From Domibacillus aminovorans (GTDB taxonomy: Bacteria; Bacillota; Bacilli; Bacillales; Domibacillaceae), in NCBI RefSeq assembly GCF_001643235.1, contig NZ_LQWY01000042.1:1-35046 (forward strand): a stretch of DNA of 35,046 nucleotides, in the 5' to 3' direction. Positions 9,657 to 16,580 of this stretch are shown here, in pieces. A program made the translations under genes and the position numbers. How positions within the stretch are numbered: the first letter of the stretch is position 1; each line of letters opens with the position of its first letter. The notes beneath the pieces are model-generated. The model saw only the letters and a program-made list of their open reading frames with translations. It searched no databases and was not told the DNA's origin.

Positions 9657-10697
9657 TCACCCCTTTCCAATTACCTCTTGTACCATATCAAACACAAAGC
9701 GATCATTTGTAGTTGCCATAATCGATTCAAGAATCTCTTTTCCCCTTTTGTTGGAATGAATAGACTGTGCTGCCCGTGAACGAACCCACCATGAAGAATC
9801 CTTTAATAAATCTTGTAAATAAGGTAGTGATTTGCTCATTGGTACATGTACCAACAATTTTGCAACCATCATCCGCTCTTCCCAGTAAGGGGATTGAAGG
9901 AAATGGTAATAAAGATCTATTTCACGGATAAGACCGATTTGATCGATTGATTTTAATGCACGAATACGAGTTTCTGACGAATCATCGTTGAGTCTTTTTT
10001 CTAAAAATGGAACAAATTCAACTAAATTTTTCATACCTACAATATCAATAATTATATTTTTCAGTATACTTGGTAAAGATTCGTATTGATCAATAAGTGT
10101 TTCAAACTGCTGTTGATTTAAGTAATAAAGCAGCTTCTTGTATTCCATTTCACCAAAGTCAGCTTTTGGGTGTAAAAGGAAAGAGATAAAATTTTGGCTT
10201 TCAAAAGTAGCTAAAACTTTATACATTTGAAAATATTCCTGTTTCGAATATTTTTTTTGACTATTCAGCATTTCGAAAACATCGTTTACTAGAAAATACA
10301 AACGGAAATCAGAAATTTTATATAGAGCATTTATACGGATACTCCATTTGCTACTTTTCAATTGTTTTCGGTAATGCTCCTGCAAATAGCGCTCCATATA
10401 CGCCGTTATTCGAAATAAAACATCCTCCCCACTAATATTTTTCGTATATCGAACGAGCATTTCTTCAATCGCTCTTATGTCTAATCGCGTATGAGGAATT
10501 AAGTCCTTAGATAGTACTTTCCCTTCTATTAAATAAAGGTATAGTTTATCATTATGTTTTTTTATATATTGCTCAACTTTTGCTAACGAACGAGTTTCTA
10601 TCATTCGCTGGACAATAATATAGATAAATACCGCGATTAAAAGACTTATTAACAACAAAATACCGATCAATAATAAAAGCAATTTGTTTTCTATCAT
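9657..10697 (-). CDS. Membrane-anchored HEAT-repeat protein
   Basis: A 346-residue protein with a strong N-terminal TM segment (about 5-30), a helical middle, and HEAT-like repeats in the C-terminal third (for example LNDDSSETRIRALKSI, LQSPYWEERMMVAKLL, LKDSSWWVRSRAAQSI). Such proteins usually serve as scaffolds. It starts in an ATGA overlap with the upstream receptor gene and ends 11 nt before the glycosyltransferase ATG, so it is translated as part of the same unit. A role in linking the cytoplasmic receptor to the membrane synthase is inferred from this order. No enzyme motif is visible. Confidence 0.75.
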   Translation of the reverse strand: MIENKLLLLLIGILLLISLLIAVFIYIIVQRMIETRSLAKVEQYIKKHNDKLYLYLIEGKVLSKDLIPHTRLDIRAIEEMLVRYTKNISGEDVLFRITAYMERYLQEHYRKQLKSSKWSIRINALYKISDFRLYFLVNDVFEMLNSQKKYSKQEYFQMYKVLATFESQNFISFLLHPKADFGEMEYKKLLYYLNQQQFETLIDQYESLPSILKNIIIDIVGMKNLVEFVPFLEKRLNDDSSETRIRALKSIDQIGLIREIDLYYHFLQSPYWEERMMVAKLLVHVPMSKSLPYLQDLLKDSSWWVRSRAAQSIHSNKRGKEILESIMATTNDRFVFDMVQEVIGKG

Positions 10698-11635
10698 GAT
10701 CGTAACCTCGCTAGCAGCCTCTTTAATCTTGCAGCGACAAGCTTTACATTATACGGTTTTATAATATATTCATCCACCCCTGCTTCAAATGCGTATACCA
10801 TATCCTCTTCTGTTTTTAATTTTGAAAGCATGAAAACAATATATTTCTTGTTATTTGGCATGCGACGAAGTTCATGAAGCACTGCTATACCATTCTTCTT
10901 CGGTAAAATATCATTCATAATAACGATATGGGTATGGCCGGATTGAGACCAGGATGATTGTAAAAATTGATTACCATCATTAAATGTCTGAATACTCAGC
11001 TCAAAATAGTCAATAGCTATTCGTTGCAGCATGGTCAGTAAAATACTTTTCATCACTTCGTCGTCTTCAATAATGCTTACCTTAATTTTTTCTATCTCAG
11101 GCTTATTAAACATTTCAACGATGTAGATTTCTTTATCCCCTTTAACGTTTGCTAGTTGAAGTGCTTCTTCTCCGGCACTAAGCGCTTCTGCGTAACTGGT
11201 TGTACTATTCGCAATTTCAACGATACTGGCTGATAAGCCAATTTGCATGTCTGTCCCTTGTTCAAAAGCAATGTAAGGAATAGATTGGAAGATTCGTTTC
11301 AGAAAATATTTTGCCTCTTCTTGTCCGGAATGAAGCATTAGAATAGTCCATCCATTTCTCTGAGGTAGTTGGAAGATCAGATCTATATTTCTTATTTTAT
11401 TACTAAGATACTCATTTATTTGCTGGAAAGCTCGGTTCGCACTATCATCACCGTACTGTTCGAACAATTCATTGAAAGCGTGAATAGCTACAAATACAAG
11501 TGTAAATGATGTTTTGGAGCGGGCCACATTAGCAGCTTGTAAATCATAAATCCAGTGCAATAAATCAAAATCATGTGAGTCCATATTAGAAAGTGGGCGA
11601 GATATGAGTGATATCGATTTCATTTCTTGCTTCAT
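10694..11635 (-). CDS. Degenerate GGDEF domain fused to a receiver lacking its phospho-acceptor
   Basis: A 313-residue cytoplasmic protein. Residues about 25-170 have the GGDEF fold, but the catalytic signature is replaced (PQRNGWTIL where GGDEFAIL is expected), so diguanylate cyclase activity is unlikely. An RNID motif sits exactly where the RxxD inhibitory c-di-GMP-binding site is found, so nucleotide binding may be kept. The C-terminal receiver (about 190-310) keeps IIEDD, an MLS segment and IIKPY, but the acceptor position reads N in IMNDILP. Both halves therefore look like binding rather than catalytic modules. The start at 11635 follows a strong AAGGAAGGTGA site; the upstream ATG has none. 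It is the first gene of the exopolysaccharide operon, resembling in logic (not in detail) the B. subtilis ydaJKLMN system with its receptor YdaK. Confidence 0.85.
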   Translation of the reverse strand: MKQEMKSISLISRPLSNMDSHDFDLLHWIYDLQAANVARSKTSFTLVFVAIHAFNELFEQYGDDSANRAFQQINEYLSNKIRNIDLIFQLPQRNGWTILMLHSGQEEAKYFLKRIFQSIPYIAFEQGTDMQIGLSASIVEIANSTTSYAEALSAGEEALQLANVKGDKEIYIVEMFNKPEIEKIKVSIIEDDEVMKSILLTMLQRIAIDYFELSIQTFNDGNQFLQSSWSQSGHTHIVIMNDILPKKNGIAVLHELRRMPNNKKYIVFMLSKLKTEEDMVYAFEAGVDEYIIKPYNVKLVAARLKRLLARLRS

Positions 11636-11803
11636 TAATAGGTTCACCTTCCTTTTTATTATCTTCAAAAAGCAATACTTTTTATAAAACGATCCTTTTT
11701 CCTATTCCCTACATCATATTGATAGACACTTACACATTTCTTTTAACATTCTTATTAATCTCTTAAAAACGATAAAAAAGGGTATCCTAAAGGTTTATAC
11801 GTA

Positions 11804-11843
11804 AAAAAATTCAGATATGACTCCATTGTCCATCTGAATTTTT
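11804..11843 (-). terminator. Terminator of the PAS-protein gene
   Basis: Arms AAAAATTCAGAT and ATCTGAATTTTT pair perfectly around a 15-nt loop, followed on the minus strand by a run of seven Ts. It separates the PAS gene from the downstream exopolysaccharide operon, which therefore needs its own promoter in 11640-11800. I see no convincing -35/-10 pair there. Confidence 0.85.
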
Positions 11844-11870
11844 CTACTACAATTTGATTGTCTTGTCATC

Positions 11871-12260
11871 TTACCCTTCCATATATCTACATGATCCACT
11901 GATAATATATCGATACGGTTTGCCTTGTTTATTTAAAAAAGGAACGATGGTTGTTTGTACCCAATATAACTCTCCATCCTTTGTTCGGTTACAAATATCA
12001 CCTTTCCACTCTTTTCCGCATTTTACTAATTTCCATATATTATCATAAAATGTCTTTGTATGATATCCTGAATAAAGGATAGAGTGATCCTGTTCAATTA
12101 ATTCTTCACGTGAATATTTTGAAACCTTACAAAATGGATCATTCACAAATGTGATTCTCCCTCTTTGATCTGTTATCGCCACAACAACTGCTTGATCAAA
12201 GGAATGCTTAACAGCTTTGAATTTTTCAAATGCATAAACATTCTTATTATTGCATCCCAT
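11871..12260 (-). CDS. Stand-alone PAS domain protein
   Basis: A 129-residue protein that is a single PAS domain: ITDQRGRITFVNDPF, YSREELIEQDHSILYSG, TFYDNIWKLVKCGKEWKGDICNR, DGELYWVQTTIVP and a closing IISGSC strand. This is the Aer/PAS_9 type, which often binds FAD or haem. No output domain is attached, so it would have to act on a partner. The ribosome site AAAGGGATGAT is acceptable. It sits upstream of, and in the same direction as, the c-di-GMP-type operon but is separated from it by a strong terminator. A signalling link to that operon is inference from proximity. Confidence 0.8.
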   Translation of the reverse strand: MGCNNKNVYAFEKFKAVKHSFDQAVVVAITDQRGRITFVNDPFCKVSKYSREELIEQDHSILYSGYHTKTFYDNIWKLVKCGKEWKGDICNRTKDGELYWVQTTIVPFLNKQGKPYRYIISGSCRYMEG

Positions 12261-12389
12261 TTTATCATCCCTTTATGTTAACTAATTTATAGGCCTCATT
12301 GTACCATCACACTCTTAAATCTTTCTTACAAAATGGGGTACAACCGAGATACGTGTAAATGGGAGCATATCAAATATAATTTTATAAAA

Positions 12390-13673
12390 TTATCCTTTAT
12401 GTCCTCCTATATGGTTTGCTCTGCTCAAATACGTTCCACCTTTCATGAGATTGTATGCCTTGAAAATCGCATCCTTCCCATAACGATTCCTTAACTCATC
12501 CATCACCGTATCAATCGCATGGCTTTTCTCCATCTCATCTGCCGCTGTAAATAAATCAAGTTGTTCATATTCAAATTTGCGCAGTTTACCGCAGGAAACA
12601 TATATTTGTCGTACAGGCTGTCCTTGCCAGTGCTGTCGAAAGATCCTGATAAAATGATCGGTTAACTCCATCGTGTGATTTGTACTCTTCGGCAGCTGCA
12701 TCTGTTTATTGAATCCTCGTTCCTCAATATCACGTGCATAGGATACGGTCAGAGCAATCTTTGAAGCAGATACCCCATGTTTACGGAGCCGAGAACTAAC
12801 CTCATCCACCATTTCTTTTATAACGATGGTAATTTCATTGTCTTTATAGTAGTCCCTCATGAGCACTTGTCCCTTTGAGAATGACTTTTCTCCGTTTGAA
12901 AGGCTGTCCCGTTCAGACAAAATGGTGTAGTCTACGCCCCAGGAATGATAGTAATGCTGTAATCCCATAATACCGAACTGATCTTTCAGCTTATTTTTGT
13001 CTGAGTGGGCTAAATCGTAGATACTTTCAATGCCCATCCTTTTCAGCCGTTCTTCATAGCCATATGAAATGCCCCACATATCTGTTAGCTTTGGAATACG
13101 CCAAATGGTTTCGGGAATGTTCTCATAGCTCCAATAGGCCATCCCATTGGGTACTTTTTTTGATTCGTTATCAAGGGCTAATTTGGCAAGCAATGGATTA
13201 TCCCCGATTCCGATCGTTACGACCAGCCTTAATTCCTTAAATATCGTTTGCTGAATCTTTCGAGCAATTTCAAACTTATCCCCATACAATTTAGTTACAA
13301 AAATGTTGTAAATTACCATTTCATCTATCGAGTAGATGTGTAAATCTTCATCGGCAACAAATCGTTTCACGATGTCCACGATCATTTTATTTACCTTCAA
13401 ATACAGCCCCATTGAGGGTTCAACAATGATTAATCGAGGATCATTCCGATTGATTTCCCAGTTCCTTGAGCCAGTGGAAATACCCAATTCCTGCTTTACT
13501 TTAGGGCTTGACGCTAATATAACCGATCCCGGCCGATCTTTATTTGCTACGACGATCACATACGCATGAAGCGGATGAATCCTACGACGGACAGCTTCAA
13601 TTGATGCAAAGTAAGATTTGACATCAATAAAAAGCAAATCGCGTTTGGGCAGTGTACTGTAATCAATTTCCAT
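12390..13673 (-). CDS. uvrX: Y-family DNA polymerase, UvrX type
   Basis: A 427-residue ImpB/MucB/SamB polymerase, close to the length of the SPbeta-type UvrX proteins. The first catalytic Asp is in LLFIDVKSYFASIEA, the SIDE motif carries the other two acidic residues (YSIDEMVIYN), and GIGDNPLLAKLAL is the typical palm/thumb segment. It carries out error-prone translesion synthesis in the SOS response. The ATG lies 11 bp inside yolD with no good ribosome site of its own, so it is probably translationally coupled to yolD. A fragment of a second copy lies at 191-262. Confidence 0.95.
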   Translation of the reverse strand: MEIDYSTLPKRDLLFIDVKSYFASIEAVRRRIHPLHAYVIVVANKDRPGSVILASSPKVKQELGISTGSRNWEINRNDPRLIIVEPSMGLYLKVNKMIVDIVKRFVADEDLHIYSIDEMVIYNIFVTKLYGDKFEIARKIQQTIFKELRLVVTIGIGDNPLLAKLALDNESKKVPNGMAYWSYENIPETIWRIPKLTDMWGISYGYEERLKRMGIESIYDLAHSDKNKLKDQFGIMGLQHYYHSWGVDYTILSERDSLSNGEKSFSKGQVLMRDYYKDNEITIVIKEMVDEVSSRLRKHGVSASKIALTVSYARDIEERGFNKQMQLPKSTNHTMELTDHFIRIFRQHWQGQPVRQIYVSCGKLRKFEYEQLDLFTAADEMEKSHAIDTVMDELRNRYGKDAIFKAYNLMKGGTYLSRANHIGGHKG

Positions 13674-14001
13674 ACTCGTCGCCCGCTTCTACAAAGCGAA
13701 TAGAAACAATGTCCTTTAAACAGAACATTCCCTTTCCAATCAATATCAGACGCCCATTATAGCTATTTAATGACTGTACAATGCCTGTAGCTTCAATATA
13801 AGGAAGTCCGAACGTATTTACTTCGATTAAAATCGGTTTCGATTGATGATACGATTCATTCACCATTCGATTAAACTCTTCTGCCGCTTGTTCATCCAGA
13901 AAAAGCGGCGGTTTTTCTGTTTCTTCCATTTTAATCATTTCCACATGTTCAGATAATAACATTCCCTTCCATTTCAACATCTTTCGGTCATTATAGAGCA
14001 T
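13663..14001 (-). CDS. yolD: YolD-like protein
   Basis: A 112-residue YolD family protein, recognised by size, its WKGMLLSEHVEMIK segment and position directly upstream of uvrX, the standard pair in Bacillus phages and plasmids. YolD proteins are thought to assist or regulate the adjacent Y-family polymerase. The ATG follows TAGGAGGGACACAAT, a strong ribosome site. Two SOS-type boxes lie just upstream, so DNA-damage induction of the pair is expected. Confidence 0.9.
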   Translation of the reverse strand: MLYNDRKMLKWKGMLLSEHVEMIKMEETEKPPLFLDEQAAEEFNRMVNESYHQSKPILIEVNTFGLPYIEATGIVQSLNSYNGRLILIGKGMFCLKDIVSIRFVEAGDEYGN

Positions 14002-14018
14002 ATTGTGTCCCTCCTATG

Positions 14019-14058
14019 GAACAAAGGTTCTTTTTATATAGTATACAAACGTAAGTTC
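14019..14058. promoter_or_regulatory. Two LexA/DinR-type boxes in the yolD-rtp divergent promoter region
   Basis: GAACAAAGGTTC (14019-14030) fits the Gram-positive SOS box GAACnnnnGTTC exactly. AAACGTAAGTTC (14047-14058) fits with one mismatch. A TATACT -10 hexamer for yolD lies between them at 14040-14045 on the minus strand, so LexA bound to either box would block yolD-uvrX transcription. The second box is also close enough to influence the divergent rtp-like gene. Confidence 0.75.
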
Positions 14059-14161
14059 TTTTATTCGAAAGTATTAAGAATAAATGTTTGGTATATGTAT
14101 TATGATGGGATTTATAATATGAAAAAGGTACAATTTTAAATAAAAGGAGTGTGAACTATAC

Positions 14162-14521
14162 ATGCCAAGAGGTGAAGGTAAGTTTCTCATTAAGCAGCGG
14201 GCATTTTTAAAACTTTATATGATTAGCTTTGTCGAAGAACATAAAGTATATGGCTTGCAGGCAATGGATGAATTAAAAGCTAAGTTTAAGCAGTTAGGTT
14301 ATGAACCGCAGCACTCCGAAGTATATCGTTCATTGCATGAGTTAATTGATGATGGCATTTTGGTTCGCCGTAAAAAAGCAATAGAAGGCATGAAATATAA
14401 AGAAGTGGTTGTGTATGAGTTGATTAATCTAGAAAAAGCGAAATTATATAAGAAACAAGTGAAAACGGATCTTGATCGCAGCATGAGTCTGCTACGAAAA
14501 GCACTGGAAGATGTTTACTAA
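14162..14521 (+). CDS. rtp: Replication terminator protein homologue (Rtp family)
   Basis: A 119-residue winged-helix protein very like B. subtilis Rtp (122 aa). The KQRAFLKLYMI stretch, YGL, EVYRSLHELIDDGIL and the AKLYKKQVK dimerisation helix with LDR are all recognisable. In B. subtilis, Rtp dimers bind Ter sites and arrest the DnaB helicase from one side. AAGGAG precedes the ATG by about 10 nt. The gene is divergent from yolD-uvrX rather than in a chromosomal terminus setting, so on a mobile element it may end rounds of plasmid replication or act as a local repressor. The family is also related to PadR-type regulators, but the similarity here is to Rtp along the whole length. Confidence 0.88.
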   Translation: MPRGEGKFLIKQRAFLKLYMISFVEEHKVYGLQAMDELKAKFKQLGYEPQHSEVYRSLHELIDDGILVRRKKAIEGMKYKEVVVYELINLEKAKLYKKQVKTDLDRSMSLLRKALEDVY

Positions 14522-14552
14522 AAGCAAGTAAAATGTTCCTCAATTTTATACA

Positions 14553-14588
14553 GGCATTATCCTCTTTACTAAGGATAGTGCCCTTTTC
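14553..14588 (+). terminator. Terminator of the rtp homologue
   Basis: GGCATTATCC and GGATAGTGCC pair with one G-T wobble around a 10-nt loop, followed by TTTTCATTTTT. Confidence 0.8.
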
Positions 14589-14633
14589 ATTTTTCTGCGC
14601 AAAACTGCGCAGATTTGCGACTGCGAATAAGCT

Positions 14634-14645
14634 CTATGTACATAG
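14634..14645. other. 12-bp palindrome CTATGTACATAG downstream of the rtp homologue
   Basis: A perfect palindrome about 115 bp past the rtp-like gene. Its CTATGTAC half matches, from memory, the conserved part of the B. subtilis Ter B-site. It is preceded by short repeats of TGCGCA/TTGCGA (14597-14626). A role as a terminator-protein binding site is only a suggestion. Confidence 0.3.
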
Positions 14646-14717
14646 CGCCATTTCCGGTTAATCATGGACATTAACCAAAGAAAATGTTATTTTATTCGGT
14701 AAATTGAAGAGAACACT

Positions 14718-15041
14718 ATGGAGTTTCCAATGGAGTTCTATAATGATTACTGGCATATGCACTTACCAGTGGCTCAAGATTTTATAAATTCCAATAAAAC
14801 ACCCAATAAAGTTAAACGACTCTGCATTCAAACACTATTGGATAGAGCTGACCATCTTATACGAATGAAGCCAAATGACAAAGAAAAGTATCGAGTGGTG
14901 GTTGCAGTTGATTTACCTGATTTGTGGGGTACACAAATCATTGTATTTAAAGGTGACTCCTACTTTAAAAATTTCTTCAATTTGAAGGGGATGTCTACAG
15001 GCTGTTTTGTTTTACTTTCATCGACAAAGGGTTTATTTTAG
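14718..15041 (+). pseudogene. Truncated DUF3916 gene
   Basis: The first 88 or so residues (EFPMEFYNDYWHMHLP, KVKRLCIQTLLDRADHL, VVVAVDLPDLWGTQIIVF) are those of DUF3916 proteins. The last 19 are not: coding similarity stops at about 14980, where a copy of the TTTGAAG..GATGTCT.CAGGCT sequence also found at 15987-16009 begins. The N terminus also seems shortened, since IEENT directly upstream matches the family but is cut off by an in-frame stop at 14700. The ribosome site is poor. It overlaps the convergent acetyltransferase by 9 bp. Confidence 0.65.
14982..15010 (+). repeat. Partial copy of the 15966-16008 hairpin element
   Basis: TTTGAAGGGGATGTCTACAG and the bases that follow match 15987-16014 with about four differences over some 27 bases. 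It marks the junction where the DUF3916 gene is cut, so it is probably the edge of a vanished insertion sequence of the same kind as the IS1182 fragment at 16052. Confidence 0.55.
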
Positions 15042-15476
15042 CTCTAATGACATCAGTGTACAAATGTCTTTAAAACCCAGTTGTTCGTATAAACGTTTTG
15101 CCGGATTGCCGGTGAATACATGTAGCTGGACCTGTTGATAGCCTTGCTGTTTTAATTCAGTAAGGGCGTAGTTTATTAATTTCCTTCCAATCCCTGAAGA
15201 ACGGTATTGAGGACTTACGTATAGGCTAAATATGCCTGCCGTTTGAACAGATTTTAGCGTGCTGAAATCCTGACCAATTAAAATCCATCCTTTTATCAGG
15301 TTATGTTCCTGCGCAATAAGATAATAGGCTCCGCTTTTTATTAAAAGATCAAACATATTTGCAGACGTCTGGTTGTCATTTTGCGCAAAGCCTACTGTGC
15401 TTTCTTCCACGGTTTTTCCCATCTTTTGAAACAGTCGAGCTTCTTCCTTTTTATTTGCTTTTCTAATAATAAGCAA
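15033..15476 (-). CDS. GNAT family N-acetyltransferase
   Basis: A 147-residue acetyltransferase. The acetyl-CoA loop is seen in SPQYRSSGIGRKLINYAL (Q/RxxGxG/A signature), with the following LHVFTGNPAKRLYEQLGFKD closing the fold. The substrate is unknown. A TTG start at 15476 fits best, because GAGG lies 8 nt upstream; the GTG at 15485 overlaps that site. Convergent with, and overlapping, the truncated DUF3916 gene. Confidence 0.88.
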   Translation of the reverse strand: MLIIRKANKKEEARLFQKMGKTVEESTVGFAQNDNQTSANMFDLLIKSGAYYLIAQEHNLIKGWILIGQDFSTLKSVQTAGIFSLYVSPQYRSSGIGRKLINYALTELKQQGYQQVQLHVFTGNPAKRLYEQLGFKDICTLMSLELK

Positions 15477-15668
15477 TAGACACACCTCGTTATTAATTTA
15501 AAGAATTAAGATAGTATATGTGTAGTTGTGAAAAAAGGTTTGATAAATGAATTGTCCCAGTCAATCTATGGCTTTTTCATATGATAAAAATATAAGTAGT
15601 AGGAAGAGCAAAATGGTCACTTGCGAGATTTAACCTAAAATCTTTTAAAAGAAGGGAGGTGGTGAAGA

Positions 15669-15827
15669 ATGCCGTTTTATCCTCCAAATCCCGGTCCTAG
15701 ACCATCCCGGCCTTATCCTAGACAAATGTTTCGCCCGCCTGGGTATTATCCGTCCGGTCTATATCCTAGACAGCGCCAAGACGAGTATAACGGACAACAA
15801 CCTCCTGGTATGTGGAACACAATCTAA
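15669..15827 (+). CDS. Small Pro/Tyr/Arg-rich protein (52 aa)
   Basis: The ORF has an excellent ribosome site (GAAGGGAGGTGGTGAAGA). It encodes MPFYPPNPGPRPSRPYPRQM and continues with more PG, YYPSG and YPRQ repeats, ending GMWNTI. Low-complexity Pro/Tyr/Arg-rich small proteins in bacilli are often spore-coat or spore-associated. A CATATGATA box at 15578-15586 resembles the -10 of the mother-cell sigma factors E/K, which would fit, but no matching -35 is clear. No homologue recognised; the spore role is inference. Confidence 0.65.
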   Translation: MPFYPPNPGPRPSRPYPRQMFRPPGYYPSGLYPRQRQDEYNGQQPPGMWNTI

Positions 15828-15931
15828 ATCATGTTATGACACATGTGGGAATGTATCAAATGGAATCAATATGTTAAGACAGGTTGGTTCTTTCATGTCA
15901 TTCTTTAATAATGGTAGATGATAGAAAACAA

Positions 15932-15962
15932 GGACATTCCGGACTCCAGGGAATGTCTTTGT
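15932..15962 (+). terminator. Probable terminator downstream of the Pro-rich gene
   Basis: GACATTCC and GGAATGTC pair around a short loop (ggactccag), followed by TTTGTT. It lies about 105 bp after the small ORF stop. Confidence 0.55.
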
Positions 15963-15965
15963 TGA

Positions 15966-16017
15966 GCCTGTAGACAAAGTCTTTATTTTGAAGACGATGT
16001 CTGCAGGCTTTTTTTTT
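15966..16017 (+). terminator. Long hairpin with T9 tail upstream of the IS1182 fragment
   Basis: GCCTGTAGACA pairs with TGTCTGCAGGC (one wobble), enclosing an inner GTCTT/AAGAC stem, followed by nine Ts. It stands just before the IS1182 transposase start and probably shields the transposase from outside transcription. Half of the same structure recurs at 14982-15010. Confidence 0.65.
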
Positions 16018-16051
16018 AATAAAAACAACAAGATCTTGTAGAGGGATTTGT

Positions 16052-16186
16052 ATGCTATCAAAACAGCTGGAGGATCACCAAAATCAAATGGAGGTTATCT
16101 CGCTGGATCAGTTCGTGCCGAACGATCATTTAGTCCGTAAAATCGAGGCAGCCATTGATTTTGACTTTATTTATCCACTCGTTTAG
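16052..16186 (+). pseudogene. N-terminal fragment of an IS1182-family transposase
   Basis: It starts MLSKQLEDHQNQMEVIS with GAGGGA upstream and continues LDQFVPNDHLVRKIEAAIDF, the conserved N terminus of IS1182-type transposases. It is cut after FIYPLV at about 16183, where the sequence changes to a serine recombinase fragment on the other strand. 44 residues remain of a protein that is normally 400 or more. Confidence 0.8.
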
Positions 16187-16360
16187 ATGTTCTTGTATCC
16201 ATATTTTCCTTTAAAGATATAAATTGCACTCCCATCTCTTCTAACTGCTGGATAATGTTGAGGATATCTAATGTTTTGCGCCCTAAACGAGAGATGCTTT
16301 CTACTACAACAGTATCCCCTTGTCTGATTACATCGAACAATTGATTAAGTCCAATACGTT
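16181..16360 (-). pseudogene. Fragment of a serine recombinase (resolvase)
   Basis: The minus strand encodes DVIRQGDTVVVESISRLGR, KTLDILNIIQQLEEMGVQFI and SLKENMDTRTSK, the middle of the catalytic domain of Tn3-type resolvases. The catalytic Ser region and the C-terminal helix-turn-helix are missing. It abuts the IS1182 fragment head to head. From 16360 to 16520 I see nothing recognisable. Confidence 0.75.
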
Positions 16361-16523
16361 AGTTATTCAAGAAAAGGGCCAGATAATAGAATAACACTTG
16401 GAAGTTAATTTGGATATTTTCGGGAATAAACCTTTTTGCTGCAACTTAAATATAGACCTTCCCCTCCTTTTTGCATGGCATTTACCCATTTTTCAAGCAA
16501 AATAAATAATTTTACATTTTTTG

Positions 16524-16554
16524 TTGACCCTCACGTTACGTAATGCCTTAAAGT
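16524..16554 (+). promoter_or_regulatory. MerR-type promoter with 19-bp spacer
   Basis: TTGACC and TAAAGT are separated by 19 bp. The spacer contains the imperfect dyad CCTCACG-TTA-CGTAATG, as in TipA/Mta-type promoters, which MerR proteins activate by twisting an over-long spacer. Autoregulation of the downstream merR gene is expected. Confidence 0.65.
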
Positions 16555-16580
16555 AAAGATTAAAGGGAGGTTACACAGCT

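Noticed and set aside
14162-14521. Annotating the Rtp homologue as a generic PadR regulator
   Set aside because: Size and the KQRAFLKLYMI and EVYRSLHELIDDGIL segments match replication terminator protein throughout, while PadR helices differ.
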